A stretch of DNA of 64,000 nucleotides from Aminicenans sp964648465 (GCA_964648465.1 CAZYMU010000005.1:1-64000); one strand, 5' to 3'. Shown: positions 15,712 through 24,957, counted from the stretch's first letter. A program made the numbers and translations. The notes: generated from the letters alone by a model not told the origin.

Positions 15712-16086
15712 ATGACAAAAAAACTGCAGATTTATAAATGTGAGATTTGTGGAAATATTATTGAAGTCCTACATGAAGGTATTGGGCAGCTCGTATGCTG
15801 TGGACAAACAATGAAGCTGCTGGAAGAGAAGACAGAAGAGCAAGGGAAAGAGAAACATTTGCCAGTAATAGAAAAGATAGACAGTGGTATAAAAGTTAAG
15901 GTGGGTTCGGTTCCCCACCCTATGGAAGAGAAGCACTATATAGAGTGGATAGAAATTCAGACTGAAAAAGGAACATTTAGAAAGTTTTTAAAACCCGGAA
16001 ATAAGCCGGAGGAAAAGTTTGAGATTAAAGACAATATTCTCAAAGTACGGGAATACTGCAATATTCACGGTTTATGGAAAAGTTAA
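15712..16086 (+). CDS. dfx: Desulfoferrodoxin (superoxide reductase)
   Basis: 124 aa. The N-terminal desulforedoxin-type Fe(SCys)4 domain has cysteines at CEIC (near 10 and 13) and VCCG (near 29-30), making this a 2Fe (class I) enzyme. The catalytic Fe(His)4Cys centre is visible: KHLPVIEKID, HPMEEKHYIEW and the C-terminal YCNIHGLW. It reduces superoxide to peroxide without producing O2. The peroxide can be removed by the peroxiredoxin encoded next, and O2 by the flavodiiron protein before it. Ribosome site AAAGGAG, 8 bp before ATG. Confidence 0.95.
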   Translation: MTKKLQIYKCEICGNIIEVLHEGIGQLVCCGQTMKLLEEKTEEQGKEKHLPVIEKIDSGIKVKVGSVPHPMEEKHYIEWIEIQTEKGTFRKFLKPGNKPEEKFEIKDNILKVREYCNIHGLWKS

Positions 16087-16111
16087 ATTTAAAAACAAAG
16101 GAGGTTTTATC

Positions 16112-16786
16112 ATGGAACAAACCAATGAAACCCAAGAGAAAAAGATTGAAAGAATGCCTAGGATTGGTGAGCCGGCTCCGCAGTTTGAAGCCGTCACAAC
16201 TCAAGGAAATATCAAGCTTGAAGATTTTAAAGGGAGTTGGTTGATATTGTTTTCTCATCCGGCTGACTTTACACCTGTCTGTACAACGGAATTCATTGGT
16301 TTTGCGCAAATTCATCCTCGACTCAGGGAAATGAATTGCGAACTCATGGGGCTAAGCATTGACAGCGTGTATTCTCATATTGCTTGGGCAAGAAATGTCG
16401 AAGAAAAGCTTGGACAAAAACTTACTTTCCCAATCATTGCGGATTTGAACAAAGAAGTAGCGTCAAAGTATGGGATGATCATGCCTGGTGAGAGCAAAAC
16501 AGAGACCTCAAGGTGTGTTTTTGTAATAGACGACAAACAGATTCTCAGGGCTATGATTTATTATCCGCTGACAACCGGCCGCAACATGGACGAGATTCTT
16601 CGTCTTATTCAAGCCTTGCAGACTACTGATGAACATGGAGTTGCAACACCTGCCAATTGGCATCCTGGAGATAAAGTTATAGTTCCTCCGCCGAATACTC
16701 AAGAGATGGCTGAAGAAAGGGTTAAAAATACAAAATTCGAGTGTAACGATTGGTATTTCTGTAAGAAAGAATTGGGAGGAAAATAA
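16112..16786 (+). CDS. Peroxiredoxin (Prx6/archaeal-type, AhpC/TSA family)
   Basis: 224 aa from the ATG at 16112, chosen because a strong GGAGG ribosome site (16099-16104) precedes it; the frame is open further upstream to 16019, but that would overlap superoxide reductase. The active site is PADFTPVCTTEF, with peroxidatic Cys near 50 and conserved T and, downstream, R in TSRCVFVID. The C-terminal extension FECNDWYFCKKEL holds extra cysteines, as in archaeal 2-Cys Prx6-type enzymes that resolve through a C-terminal cysteine. It removes H2O2 formed by superoxide reductase. Its stop codon overlaps the start of the next gene (TAATG). Confidence 0.93.
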   Translation: MEQTNETQEKKIERMPRIGEPAPQFEAVTTQGNIKLEDFKGSWLILFSHPADFTPVCTTEFIGFAQIHPRLREMNCELMGLSIDSVYSHIAWARNVEEKLGQKLTFPIIADLNKEVASKYGMIMPGESKTETSRCVFVIDDKQILRAMIYYPLTTGRNMDEILRLIQALQTTDEHGVATPANWHPGDKVIVPPPNTQEMAEERVKNTKFECNDWYFCKKELGGK

Positions 16787-17007
16787 TGGCCTGTGTTAAT
16801 CCAGATGGAACGATTACCGAGACTGCGAAAGCCTTATTAAGGGATATTGAAAATCCTAAAACACCTGTGGAAATATCTAAACAATTAGGACAGCCTCTTT
16901 TTAAGATTAGAAGCAGTTTGCGCGAGATGGTAAATGCTGGTCTAGTCAAGGAAGAAGAAGATAAATTTGTAATTACAAAGGAGGGAGAAAAAAAATTGAC
17001 GGTTTAA
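16786..17007 (+). CDS. Small winged-helix DNA-binding protein
   Basis: 73 aa. The sequence folds into a classical winged helix: helix LLRDIENP, helix-turn-helix VEISKQLGQPLFKIRSSLREMVNAGLV, then a wing KFVITKEGEKKL. It resembles ArsR/MarR-type minimal domains but lacks metal-binding cysteines apart from C3. The TAATG overlap with the peroxiredoxin gene means it is co-transcribed and probably coupled. It may autoregulate the stress operon. Target and signal are unknown. Confidence 0.75.
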   Translation: MACVNPDGTITETAKALLRDIENPKTPVEISKQLGQPLFKIRSSLREMVNAGLVKEEEDKFVITKEGEKKLTV

Positions 17008-17067
17008 ACTCACAAAATCTATTATTGAGGTATTGTATTTTATTATAAATCTATTAAGGAGGAGAAA

Positions 17068-17922
17068 ACGAAGAATAACGAACTTATAGAAATGTTGAGA
17101 AAGGACATGCGCGACGAGCACGCAGCCATTATCCGCTACCTTGTGCACAGCTATCTAGAAGGAGAAGATTCTCCAATTGGAGCCAGTTTGCTATCGCGCT
17201 CCAGAGAAGAGATGTGGCATTTTCACTGGCTGGGAATGATCATAGGCAGCTTGGAAGGGGAGCCTGACATGACACCAGCGCCATATCCTTTCGATCCCAC
17301 TAATCGGAAAAGTATTTTCAAGTCCTATGTTGATTATGAAAACAAACTGATCCCTCATTACAATCAGGAAGCCAACAAAGTTGATGATCCGCATATAAAA
17401 AGAGTGCTACAGAGGGAAGCCTGGGAATCTGCTATTCATGCCAGCAAGTTTCAAAGAATATTGGATAAATTATCCCCAGAACAAGCAGCTGGTCTTCCTG
17501 GAGAAACGAACAAATTGCCAGAAAAATTCCTGGAAATTCTTCAGGAAATTGTTGAAAAAAAGTATACCGAAATACTCCAGCACATTCGTAATGCCTGGAT
17601 CTTTCAAAGTGAAGAGAGCCTAGGCTGGCAGATGATGGACTTTTCTATGACAAAGATGAAACAGCTTGCTCACATTGCCGAAGAAGTTGCCGAAAATGGA
17701 ATTAAACCACGGTTAAAACCTGGAGAAATCAACATCAGTACTGCTGTGGGTAGTGTGCTAAAACGTACTCTTGAGGACGTCAGGGAATCTAGCGAGCGCC
17801 ATCTAGAACTCAAAAAATCCGAAGAAGGCCAAAAACATGCCGGGCTTATTATCAATCTCGACCTAAATGTCAGACAAGAAAAATTTGAGGCAGAAGAAAT
17901 TGATGACTGGTTAAAAAAATAA
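17068..17922 (+). CDS. Ferritin-like (diiron) protein, probable non-ATG start
   Basis: About 284 aa. The N-terminal half is a ferritin-like helical bundle: DMRDEHAAIIRYLVHSYL with the first metal-binding E, and SREEMWHFHWLGMII with an ExxH ligand pair. A second helix pair (QREAWESAIHASKFQRIL) follows, as in DUF892/bacterioferritin-like families. The first ATG (17092) has no ribosome site, whereas AAGGAGGAG (17056-17064) sits just before ACG at 17068. From ACG the frame adds KNNELIE, matching the usual start of such proteins. An ATG-to-ACG change or a rare ACG start is likely. Possible role: iron storage or peroxide handling with the neighbouring genes. Confidence 0.7.
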   Translation, partial: TKNNELIEMLRKDMRDEHAAIIRYLVHSYLEGEDSPIGASLLSRSREEMWHFHWLGMIIGSLEGEPDMTPAPYPFDPTNRKSIFKSYVDYENKLIPHYNQEANKVDDPHIKRVLQREAWESAIHASKFQRILDKLSPEQAAGLPGETNKLPEKFLEILQEIVEKKYTEILQHIRNAWIFQSEESLGWQMMDFSMTKMKQLAHIAEEVAENGIKPRLKPGEINISTAVGSVLKRTLEDVRESSERHLELKKSEEGQKHAGLIINLDLNVRQEKFEAEEIDDWLKK

Positions 17923-17962
17923 TAGATTCCAATAACAATTGAGGAGTTTTTAGGCAGAATTA

Positions 17963-18805
17963 TCAAATATTTGGGGTTTGAGTCATCGTTTTTTCAGGAT
18001 CCATCAAAAGGCTAACTACCAGATTAGCCTGATGGTGAGCAGCAATACCCACTCGCGGAGCCATTAACCCACGTCCAGGTTCTGCCGCTTTTACTAAATC
18101 TCCCACTAAAAACATCTTATCTCCCATTTTCCAGGTTCGAATACTATTGCTGTCACCATATCCTGCTAGACCTGATGCTCCAATAAAATAGGTTCCTGGC
18201 AAAAATTTTGAAACGGCCTCTATAATCATGACCTTAGTTTCGGCACGATCAAAGCATTCTACTATAACATCTACCTCCCTAAAAAGTTGATGAATATTTT
18301 TCTCGCTTAGTATCACTCTATGGGTGTTGACTTGTATATAAGGATTGACACTTGCTAAAATCTCTGCCATGGCATCTGTTTTTGCCATGCCGATATGTTC
18401 AATAAAGTAATGCTGGCGATTTAGGTTGCTCGGTTCCACAATATCAAAATCCACTAAGATCAATGTTCCGATACCCATGCGAGCTAAAGCAATGGAAACA
18501 GCAGATCCCAAACCTCCAAGTCCAGCTATTCCAACTTTGGACTCTTTCATGCGTTTGTATACTCCTGGCGTATGGCGAGCAACCATAAGAGTTTCCAATT
18601 CATCGGCCTTAGAAGTTTCTCCTTTACAGATGAGGACAACCTGGTCTCCTTCTTTAAGATTGACTTTTGCCTCACTTTGAAAGCCATTGACCACTAGCAC
18701 ATCGGCACTGGGCTTAACCTGATCTCTGAGCTCTCCCAGGAAAATTCCATCAGGTACAGATCTTATTAATTCATTGACCCGGATTTGAATCTTTTTGCTG
18801 CTCAT
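17963..18805 (-). CDS. ThiF-type E1-like enzyme with fused ThiS-like ubiquitin domain
   Basis: 280 aa. Residues about 5-70 resemble a ThiS/MoaD beta-grasp domain (IQIRVNELIRSVP, ADVLVVNGF, LKEGDQVVLI) that continues into the next domain, so it has no free GG tail. Residues 85-280 are the E1-like adenylation fold: VGIAGLGGLGSAVSIALARMG (ATP loop), DFDIVEPSNLNRQHYF and FDRAETK. No CxxC zinc pairs are present. It matches the ThiF family seen in anaerobes with N-terminal ThiS-like domains and may activate a separate sulfur carrier for thiamine or another sulfur cofactor. No thiamine genes are adjacent. It is convergent with the ferritin-like gene. Confidence 0.8.
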   Translation of the reverse strand: MSSKKIQIRVNELIRSVPDGIFLGELRDQVKPSADVLVVNGFQSEAKVNLKEGDQVVLICKGETSKADELETLMVARHTPGVYKRMKESKVGIAGLGGLGSAVSIALARMGIGTLILVDFDIVEPSNLNRQHYFIEHIGMAKTDAMAEILASVNPYIQVNTHRVILSEKNIHQLFREVDVIVECFDRAETKVMIIEAVSKFLPGTYFIGASGLAGYGDSNSIRTWKMGDKMFLVGDLVKAAEPGRGLMAPRVGIAAHHQANLVVSLLMDPEKTMTQTPNI

Positions 18806-18849
18806 AAGTTAACCTCCCCATACATGAAGCAAAAAAGTACTTATTCTTT

Positions 18850-19929
18850 CTATTTCCCTTCCATCATTGCTTTAATGTCATCTTTTACATGCCGTTTCCA
18901 ATTCTTTTTAATAAATGCATTGATCATCAATCCTGACAAAAAAACTGCAGATATAGTTTTCATCCAATTGGGAAGCATCTCCATGCTGCCGGTAAGCAGA
19001 TTGAAATTCTTTCCGGATAATGCCCATATATAATCCAGCAGCAAACCAAAGAGAAGCGCAGTTGTCACTATTGAAATGAGATACATAAACAGCGTTTTTT
19101 TACCAAGTTTCCCCCAAGTAAAGGACATTGTTGCAGCATTTGTCGCAGGTCCTGCGATAAGAAAAACTAAGCCAGCCCCTGGAGTCATTCCTTTTAAAAT
19201 TAAAGATGCAGCAATCGGGATAGAACCTGTCGCACATATGTACATTGGGATCGAGATCAACAGCATCAAGGGATATGCAAGTAGAGGTGTTCCTAAATAT
19301 TTTTCAATAACATTCCCGGGAATTAAAAAACCGATTACGCTACCGATTAAAATACCTACTATGATCCATTTCCCGACATCGCTGACTAAATCAAGAAATG
19401 CATAACGAAAAATTCTTTTTATTTTATCTAAAAAATTATAAGAATGTTCCACCTTGTCTGCACAATTATTACATGAAGATTCACTTTTAGGCAAAGATAT
19501 CTCCTCTTTGTTTGAACCTTCAGAAATGTTTGTGAGAATTCCACCAAATATGCCTGCAAATAATGCTGCTACAGGTCTTATAACTGCAAATAAAGGCCCG
19601 AGCAATGAATAGGTTGCCAACACAGAATCTATGCCTGAAGTTGGAGTGGATGAAAGAAATGAGACAGTTGAACCTTTTCCCGCACCCTTCTCCCTTAAAT
19701 ACGAAGCAACAGGTATTACACCGCAGGAACATATTGGTAACGGCACTCCAAAAACTGATGCTTTCACAATTGATTTCACATTACTACCAGAGAGGTGTTT
19801 ATAAATCTTTTCTCTTGGAATAATGACATTTAGTATTCCTGCTACAAAAAAACCTAAAAGGAGGTATGGGGACATTTCTAGAAGTAACTGCCATGCAATA
19901 TTAGTTATGTCAATAATTCCCTTTATCAT
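18850..19929 (-). CDS. SO_0444/DUF318-type permease
   Basis: 359 aa with about eight to ten membrane helices in two halves. The first half holds the signature PLPICSCGVIPV and FLSSTPTSGIDS, the second CATGSIPIAASLILKGMTPG and GPATNAATMS, the usual duplicated motif of the permease family that includes ArsP and SO_0444. A central loop carries a CNNC motif. SO_0444 members are reported as Cu/Zn efflux transporters and ArsP exports organoarsenicals. The cysteine in PICSCG and the CNNC loop favour thiophilic metal or metalloid export here. It shares orientation with the ThiF-like gene, 44 bp upstream of it. Confidence 0.85.
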   Translation of the reverse strand: MIKGIIDITNIAWQLLLEMSPYLLLGFFVAGILNVIIPREKIYKHLSGSNVKSIVKASVFGVPLPICSCGVIPVASYLREKGAGKGSTVSFLSSTPTSGIDSVLATYSLLGPLFAVIRPVAALFAGIFGGILTNISEGSNKEEISLPKSESSCNNCADKVEHSYNFLDKIKRIFRYAFLDLVSDVGKWIIVGILIGSVIGFLIPGNVIEKYLGTPLLAYPLMLLISIPMYICATGSIPIAASLILKGMTPGAGLVFLIAGPATNAATMSFTWGKLGKKTLFMYLISIVTTALLFGLLLDYIWALSGKNFNLLTGSMEMLPNWMKTISAVFLSGLMINAFIKKNWKRHVKDDIKAMMEGK

Positions 19930-19960
19930 TGTAAATTAATCTCTAAAAAAAATAGAACCG

Positions 19961-19982
19961 TCCCCTATTCATCCCCTATTCA
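19961..19982. repeat. 11-bp tandem duplication next to a GAACCGTCCCC motif
   Basis: TCCCCTATTCA occurs twice head to tail (19961-19971, 19972-19982) just after AATAGAACCG. In many environmental genomes, GAACCGTCCCC-type sequences flank REP-associated (RAYT) transposable units. No transposase is present here, so this would be a solitary relic. The relic reading is inference. Confidence 0.45.
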
Positions 19983-19984
19983 CT

Positions 19985-21013
19985 CTACCAGCGGAAATAC
20001 GCTGTTAGTTTTAAATATAAATCGCTTGAGGAAATATCGTCATAGGTTACATATGATAGGTTAGGCATGAGATTAAAATCATTTGCAACTTCAAAATCAA
20101 ATCCTGCCAGCAATAGAGTAGACGGAGAAGTGGAATCAAACGGAATGTAGCTTATCTTTTCTCCGTTTGGATTCGGATGAAACATCCTGTCCACCCGGGC
20201 AAAAAAATCGACCTCCCTTTTTATACGGAAAACAGCAAACCCGGAAGCTACTTGAAGATTAAAATCCTTCTCCCCTCCTGAGTGACTCTGGTAAGCATAC
20301 TGTAAACCTGCTCTAACTTTTTCCCTCTTATAAGCCAAAAAAGCTTGAATAGTCGAAACATCATAAAGTCCTTTTGACCCAGGAGCATAATCCCCATAAA
20401 TTTCGAAATATACTTCCTTTACCGGATTGAATCCTACAGCAGCATATGCTTTTTTCTCTTTATTAACTTCTTCTTTCAAACCTTCCCCATTTGCCAGCAT
20501 AAAGTGATAATATATTTTTTTCCCGGCAGCATATCCTTTTATTGCAAGCCCAAAATCTCTTGTAGGGGCCATTTTTTGTAAGTTAAGAGCAGTCTTCTCA
20601 ACTGAGCGGTAACCCCAGTATTGTACGAGCTTGCCCAAAGAAGGGGTGACCGAAAGCCCTAACAGGATGGATATTTCTTTTCTATTATATTGCAGATACA
20701 GGTCCTTAATATATGGTTCTATCTTTGTGCTGCTTTTAAAATCACCGGCACTGTTGCCTTCCAACCTGAATCTTATTTTAAAGGATGACCCAAGGTCATG
20801 GTCATAAGTGAAATAAACTCTTCTCAACCAGAAACCATTCCTCCCCTCTATATTTTCATTATGATGATTCGCTATATAATAGTAATCCATGAACACCAAG
20901 CCTGAAATCTTGCCCAGTACATCTGCTTGAGATATTTGTGCTGCAAGAAGAACGCTTATCAGTAAAAAACCCAGTTTTTTCTTCATTCTTGTCTCACCAG
21001 TTATGAACTCCAA
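19985..21013 (-). CDS. Outer-membrane beta-barrel (porin-like) protein
   Basis: 342 aa, or 333 if started at the second Met (20986), which places a clean signal peptide at the N-terminus (KKKLGFLLISVLLAAQISQA). Mature sequence shows alternating aromatic/polar beta strands: GFWLRRVYFTYDHDLGSSFKIRFRL, YIKDLYLQYN, YFEIYGDYAPG and others. It ends in F-R-W, the aromatic C-terminal residue used by the BAM machinery. It resembles phosphate-selective-porin-like (OprP/OprO) families in layout. It shows that the cell has an outer membrane. Substrate is unknown. Confidence 0.8.
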   Translation of the reverse strand: MEFITGETRMKKKLGFLLISVLLAAQISQADVLGKISGLVFMDYYYIANHHNENIEGRNGFWLRRVYFTYDHDLGSSFKIRFRLEGNSAGDFKSSTKIEPYIKDLYLQYNRKEISILLGLSVTPSLGKLVQYWGYRSVEKTALNLQKMAPTRDFGLAIKGYAAGKKIYYHFMLANGEGLKEEVNKEKKAYAAVGFNPVKEVYFEIYGDYAPGSKGLYDVSTIQAFLAYKREKVRAGLQYAYQSHSGGEKDFNLQVASGFAVFRIKREVDFFARVDRMFHPNPNGEKISYIPFDSTSPSTLLLAGFDFEVANDFNLMPNLSYVTYDDISSSDLYLKLTAYFRW

Positions 21014-21253
21014 CCATAATTACCGCTAATCACACAAGCATATTAATTGAAATTTTATTAGTCCAGAAAAAATGCGACACTTACTAAATTCAAACGGAGC
21101 TCCCCTGCTTTGTGCAGACTATTATTGGTGGATTAAGGGGTGGGGAAAAAATTGATTAGGTGGGATAGTTATTGTGGAAAATCACAAAGCCTGAACAAGG
21201 CTATTTGGGAGGATTATAAATATGAAAGGTATTGATCAGAGGAAGAAATTATA

Positions 21254-22654
21254 CTATTTGTAGCTTCTCTTCCTCAGGAAGATGTTCTGTGCGGTTCTTA
21301 AAAAAATTCTCAGATCCAGAAGCAGAGTCATATGATAAATGTAATAAAGATCATACTCCAGTTTATCCATAGAATCCTCTAGGGATGAAGCATAAGGATA
21401 ATTTACCTGAGCCCACCCTGTAAGACCAGGTTTCAGGAAATGGCGCAGCGAATAATAAGGAATTTTCTTCTTGAATTCCTCAACAAATACAGGCCTCTCT
21501 GGCCTGGGACCTACCAGGCTCATTTCTCCTCTAAGAACATTTAAAAGCTGAGGAAGTTCATCCAGATGCAATTTGCGCAAAAACTTACCTGTAAAAGTTA
21601 CTCTCTTATCATTTTCTTCTGCCATGACGGCTTTATCTTTCTCTGCTTTATCAATCATGGATCTAAATTTATATAGAGAAAAAATAGATTCATTCTTTCC
21701 AATCCTACTCTGAGTATAAAAAACAGGCCCCTTTGAGCTTATCTTAACCAAAAACGCAATAATCAACCATAGCGGTAAACTTACCAAAAGAATCAAGGCA
21801 GAAATAATAATATCTATCAGCCTTTTAATTTTCACCATGATGCTTTTGTCAGACCAGTCAAATCCTTTGGCTTTTAAAAACCATGACTCAGGGATATATT
21901 CTATTGGTATTCTTTGCATTAAATATTGGTATAATTCTACCATTTCAATAACATCAATTCCCTTTAAGCGCTCCATTAATAAGTTTTTACTCAACAGAGG
22001 TTTATCTTCCACTGAGACTGTTATAACAATCTGATCAATTTTATTTCCTTCACATATATCAGCAAGTTGGTCGTCCGAACCTAACACCTCTGCATTAAAC
22101 CCGAGGACAGGCTTTCCTGTTTTGCTTTTATCCTCATCCAGAAAGCCAACTAGTTCAAAATCATGTTTCAGGGATTCAATGATCCGGGCTGTTTCCTGCC
22201 CAGCTTTCCCTGCTCCTATAACAATGATCCTTTTTGACCTAATAAAATACTTAAAAACCTGATAGAACAAAATTCTCCAAATGAAGATTGAAACAAAAAG
22301 AATTAGATTAGAAAAAATAAAAATTCCTCTTCCTATTGGATACAAAAATACTCCATAGTTTAGAAAAGAGACAAGAACAGCAGAAACAATAATTCCTAAA
22401 ATTAAATTTATTAATGAGTCGAGGGTGAAATATTTTCTCTCGACTTTAAAGAGGCCAAAAAAATAAAAAACACTCAAATAACCCAGAATCATCAAAGCCA
22501 GGTTTAATGGAGGAATTTTAGCATTAAGCTCTTCAAAATTCCCAAAACGAAGATAATATCCTGCAAGGTAAGAAGCTGGGATAATCAACACGTCTCCCAC
22601 AAAAACAAATATAGAGCTTCTGTTTTGTCCTTTAATTTTCATTGCCACCAACAA
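21254..22654 (-). CDS. Polyprenyl glycosylphosphotransferase (initiating sugar transferase)
   Basis: 466 aa (or 462 from Met5, 22642, which has a GGTGG site). Four to five N-terminal helices are followed by a nucleotide-binding fold (RIIVIGAGKAGQETARIIE, near 145). The catalytic C-terminal domain follows: KRLIDIIISALILLV re-entrant helix, YTQSRIGKNES, LYKFRSM, KLHLDELPQLLNVLRGEMSLVGPRP and the final LKPGLTGWAQV. It transfers a sugar-1-phosphate to undecaprenyl phosphate at the inner membrane, the first step of polysaccharide-unit assembly. The last gene of the minus-strand locus, it overlaps the upstream flippase-like gene by 23 bp. Confidence 0.9.
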   Translation of the reverse strand: MLVAMKIKGQNRSSIFVFVGDVLIIPASYLAGYYLRFGNFEELNAKIPPLNLALMILGYLSVFYFFGLFKVERKYFTLDSLINLILGIIVSAVLVSFLNYGVFLYPIGRGIFIFSNLILFVSIFIWRILFYQVFKYFIRSKRIIVIGAGKAGQETARIIESLKHDFELVGFLDEDKSKTGKPVLGFNAEVLGSDDQLADICEGNKIDQIVITVSVEDKPLLSKNLLMERLKGIDVIEMVELYQYLMQRIPIEYIPESWFLKAKGFDWSDKSIMVKIKRLIDIIISALILLVSLPLWLIIAFLVKISSKGPVFYTQSRIGKNESIFSLYKFRSMIDKAEKDKAVMAEENDKRVTFTGKFLRKLHLDELPQLLNVLRGEMSLVGPRPERPVFVEEFKKKIPYYSLRHFLKPGLTGWAQVNYPYASSLEDSMDKLEYDLYYIYHMTLLLDLRIFLRTAQNIFLRKRSYK

Positions 22655-23708
22655 TATAATTCTTTCTCAAGGAAATATCCATAGTAGTTATGAAGATAAG
22701 ACCGAGAATAATTTTTGGAAGATACGCGACGACATGAAGCATTAAAGCATAACTTAGAGCCTGGCTTTTAGGAATCGCAAAAACAGAAAGCGCAAGAATT
22801 ACTGCAAACTCAAAAATTCCTATCTTCCCCGGCGAAGAAGGTGGGATATTTCCAACCTGAACAGCCAGAAGCAAAAATAATGCCGCCCAAAGAGAAAGAT
22901 GTAGACCGAAAGCCCTAAACAGGAAATAATTCGTTAACACCTGACTCACTACAAACACAATCGTTAGAAAAAATAGAATCAATAATGTTTTTGCACTCTT
23001 GAGCAAACTAAAAGCTTCAATTCCTCTTTCAAGAAAATTTATAAAACGTTCTCTGATTTTTTTTGGAATTATGATTGAGAAAAATCTTGCCCATTTAATT
23101 AAAATTTTTGGCCGTAAAACCATAACAATAACAAGAACCAAGCTAAGCAAACATAAAACCAATGCAATCTTATAGCCTCTCACAGCTTCATTTAAGGCAA
23201 AAACAGCAGGGACTATAACCCAAAGAGCAACAAAAATAAAAAAATCTAGTACTTTCTCTATGAGTACAGTTCCCATTGCATAAGCCCCTGAAACACGGCT
23301 CTGCCTGGATATAAGATAAGCCCTTAAAACTTCCCCAAACCTTGCCGGCATCACAATATTAGCATACTGCGAAATAATATTGAGACGGAATAAACGACTC
23401 AAAGAAATTCTATCTTGTGTTTTTAGTAAAATCTGCCACCGCAGCCCAAGAGCATAGACAGTAAAGATAGTATTGGAAACAGCTAAAAGAACCCATAATA
23501 AATTTACCTGAAGAAATGTCGATTTTAAAACCTGCCAGTCGAGTTTTTTGAAGCTCAGCCACAAAGCTAGTACAGTAATTAAAAGCCCAATGGAAATTTT
23601 AACAAGTCTGGAATTAAGCTTTTTTCCCAGCCGTAACGATGATGACTGTTTTCCTTTACTGCTTTCAGGAATCATCTCTTTATCCGGTTTGACTCCGACG
23701 CACAACAT
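22632..23708 (-). CDS. LPG-synthase-TM/UPF0104-family membrane protein
   Basis: 358 aa with about eight helices. The family landmark NIPPSSPGKIGIFEF sits near 285, and MPARFGEVLRAYL near 120 is the other conserved loop. Homologues include the membrane part of lysylphosphatidylglycerol synthase and AglD-like proteins; in polysaccharide loci they are thought to help lipid-linked sugar translocation. The soluble aminoacyl-transferase domain of MprF is absent. A start at Met12 (23675) would avoid the overlap with the ligase-type gene upstream; both starts are possible. Confidence 0.8.
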   Translation of the reverse strand: MLCVGVKPDKEMIPESSKGKQSSSLRLGKKLNSRLVKISIGLLITVLALWLSFKKLDWQVLKSTFLQVNLLWVLLAVSNTIFTVYALGLRWQILLKTQDRISLSRLFRLNIISQYANIVMPARFGEVLRAYLISRQSRVSGAYAMGTVLIEKVLDFFIFVALWVIVPAVFALNEAVRGYKIALVLCLLSLVLVIVMVLRPKILIKWARFFSIIIPKKIRERFINFLERGIEAFSLLKSAKTLLILFFLTIVFVVSQVLTNYFLFRAFGLHLSLWAALFLLLAVQVGNIPPSSPGKIGIFEFAVILALSVFAIPKSQALSYALMLHVVAYLPKIILGLIFITTMDISLRKNYIVGGNEN

Positions 23709-24957
23709 TATAGAGCGCTGTTATTAACCCAATTGAAAACCAGAATAAAATGCCAACTTTAGCTCCAAGCGGGATGCAGTCCATTACTCCAAAGACTAAA
23801 AATGCAAGTTGTCCGCATCCCAATCCTAAAGCAGAAATTCTCATCCACCCTTTCCCAGATCCTTTCCAGACCTTCCAGCACATAAAAAACACACCTACAA
23901 GAAGAGCCAGATAGGCTGCCAAGGCAGGGATCCCAAGTTCAGCTGCAGTATGAAGAAATTGATCGTGAAAATGAGCTTGTTCATCTCCTACTATCGGTAT
24001 TACTCTGACCTGGTTCATTCCAATCCCAAAAAAAGGATGCTGGCTTATTGTGTTTATGGCTGGACCCCAAAAAACGCTTACGCGGCCGGCTAATTTATGA
24101 CTGGCTTCTAAATTCGTATATGGAATCTTATTCGACCCAACCATCAGGAAGAAAGAGAGTAATAATGATATCATTACCAGAGTGATTACTATTAATCCAA
24201 TCTTTTTCCATTTCCAGCCTGCAAAAACCAGAAACCACACACCAATAAACAGGCCACCAAAGCTACTCCTGGACTGTGTCAATAGAATTACAAACCCGAT
24301 TGTTAGAAAAATCAGACATAATGGAAGAAGCCACAATTGACCCTTAAAAATCATATTTTCAATATTTTTCTTCTTGAAATATGCTAAAAGCAAGACAAAA
24401 CATAATGGGAGAACCAGGATTAGTCCGCCTGCAACCGCATTCGGATGAAAGCCTTTTTCTGCACCGGGCAGATTAAAATCAACTGACGGAAGTTTCTTTA
24501 GCAAATCGTATAAAAAGGCTATATATTTAGGCTCTTCATGCTTACTCATCCCAAGGATACCAATCAATGCAATCAGAAACCCTCCTCCTAGAAAAACATA
24601 AATGCCTATCTTAAGATATTCCTCAGAATCCAGGTAATACGCAAGCGTGTAAAAAATGAGGATTCCCAGAAAAAACCCGGTGATCTTGGGAAGGCTGAAT
24701 GAAATGTCAGGGACAATAAAGCAGCTAATAACTACTTGAAAAGTCAGAACAAGCAGGGCCCAATCTAAAACAGTCCTTTTAAAAACAGTTTCTTTCCTAA
24801 TCCAACGGAGAATCCAGATTAATGGAAAAGCAAAAAACACCCATGTCAAACTCAATTTTGGAAATAAAAAGAACGGGACTAATACTAGAACAGCTAAAAT
24901 ATACAGCAAGTCAGTCCATGTATATATTTTAGTCTTTTCCATCTGAAATCCCAACAT
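23680..24957 (-). CDS. O-antigen ligase/polymerase family membrane protein
   Basis: 425 aa, about 11-12 helices. The Wzy_C/WaaL hallmark region includes LTQSRSSFGGLFIGV in the middle and HPFFGIGMNQVR followed by AHFHDQFLHTAAELGIPAL in the large periplasmic loop, with the histidine pair important for ligases. It joins or polymerises lipid-linked glycans in the periplasm. One of two such proteins in the locus; which is polymerase and which ligase is not decidable from sequence. Confidence 0.82.
   Translation of the reverse strand: MLGFQMEKTKIYTWTDLLYILAVLVLVPFFLFPKLSLTWVFFAFPLIWILRWIRKETVFKRTVLDWALLVLTFQVVISCFIVPDISFSLPKITGFFLGILIFYTLAYYLDSEEYLKIGIYVFLGGGFLIALIGILGMSKHEEPKYIAFLYDLLKKLPSVDFNLPGAEKGFHPNAVAGGLILVLPLCFVLLLAYFKKKNIENMIFKGQLWLLPLCLIFLTIGFVILLTQSRSSFGGLFIGVWFLVFAGWKWKKIGLIVITLVMISLLLSFFLMVGSNKIPYTNLEASHKLAGRVSVFWGPAINTISQHPFFGIGMNQVRVIPIVGDEQAHFHDQFLHTAAELGIPALAAYLALLVGVFFMCWKVWKGSGKGWMRISALGLGCGQLAFLVFGVMDCIPLGAKVGILFWFSIGLITALYNVVRRSQTG

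Noticed and set aside
16019..16111. Upstream extension of the peroxiredoxin frame
   Set aside because: It would overlap superoxide reductase, and the strong GGAGG site is placed for the ATG at 16112.
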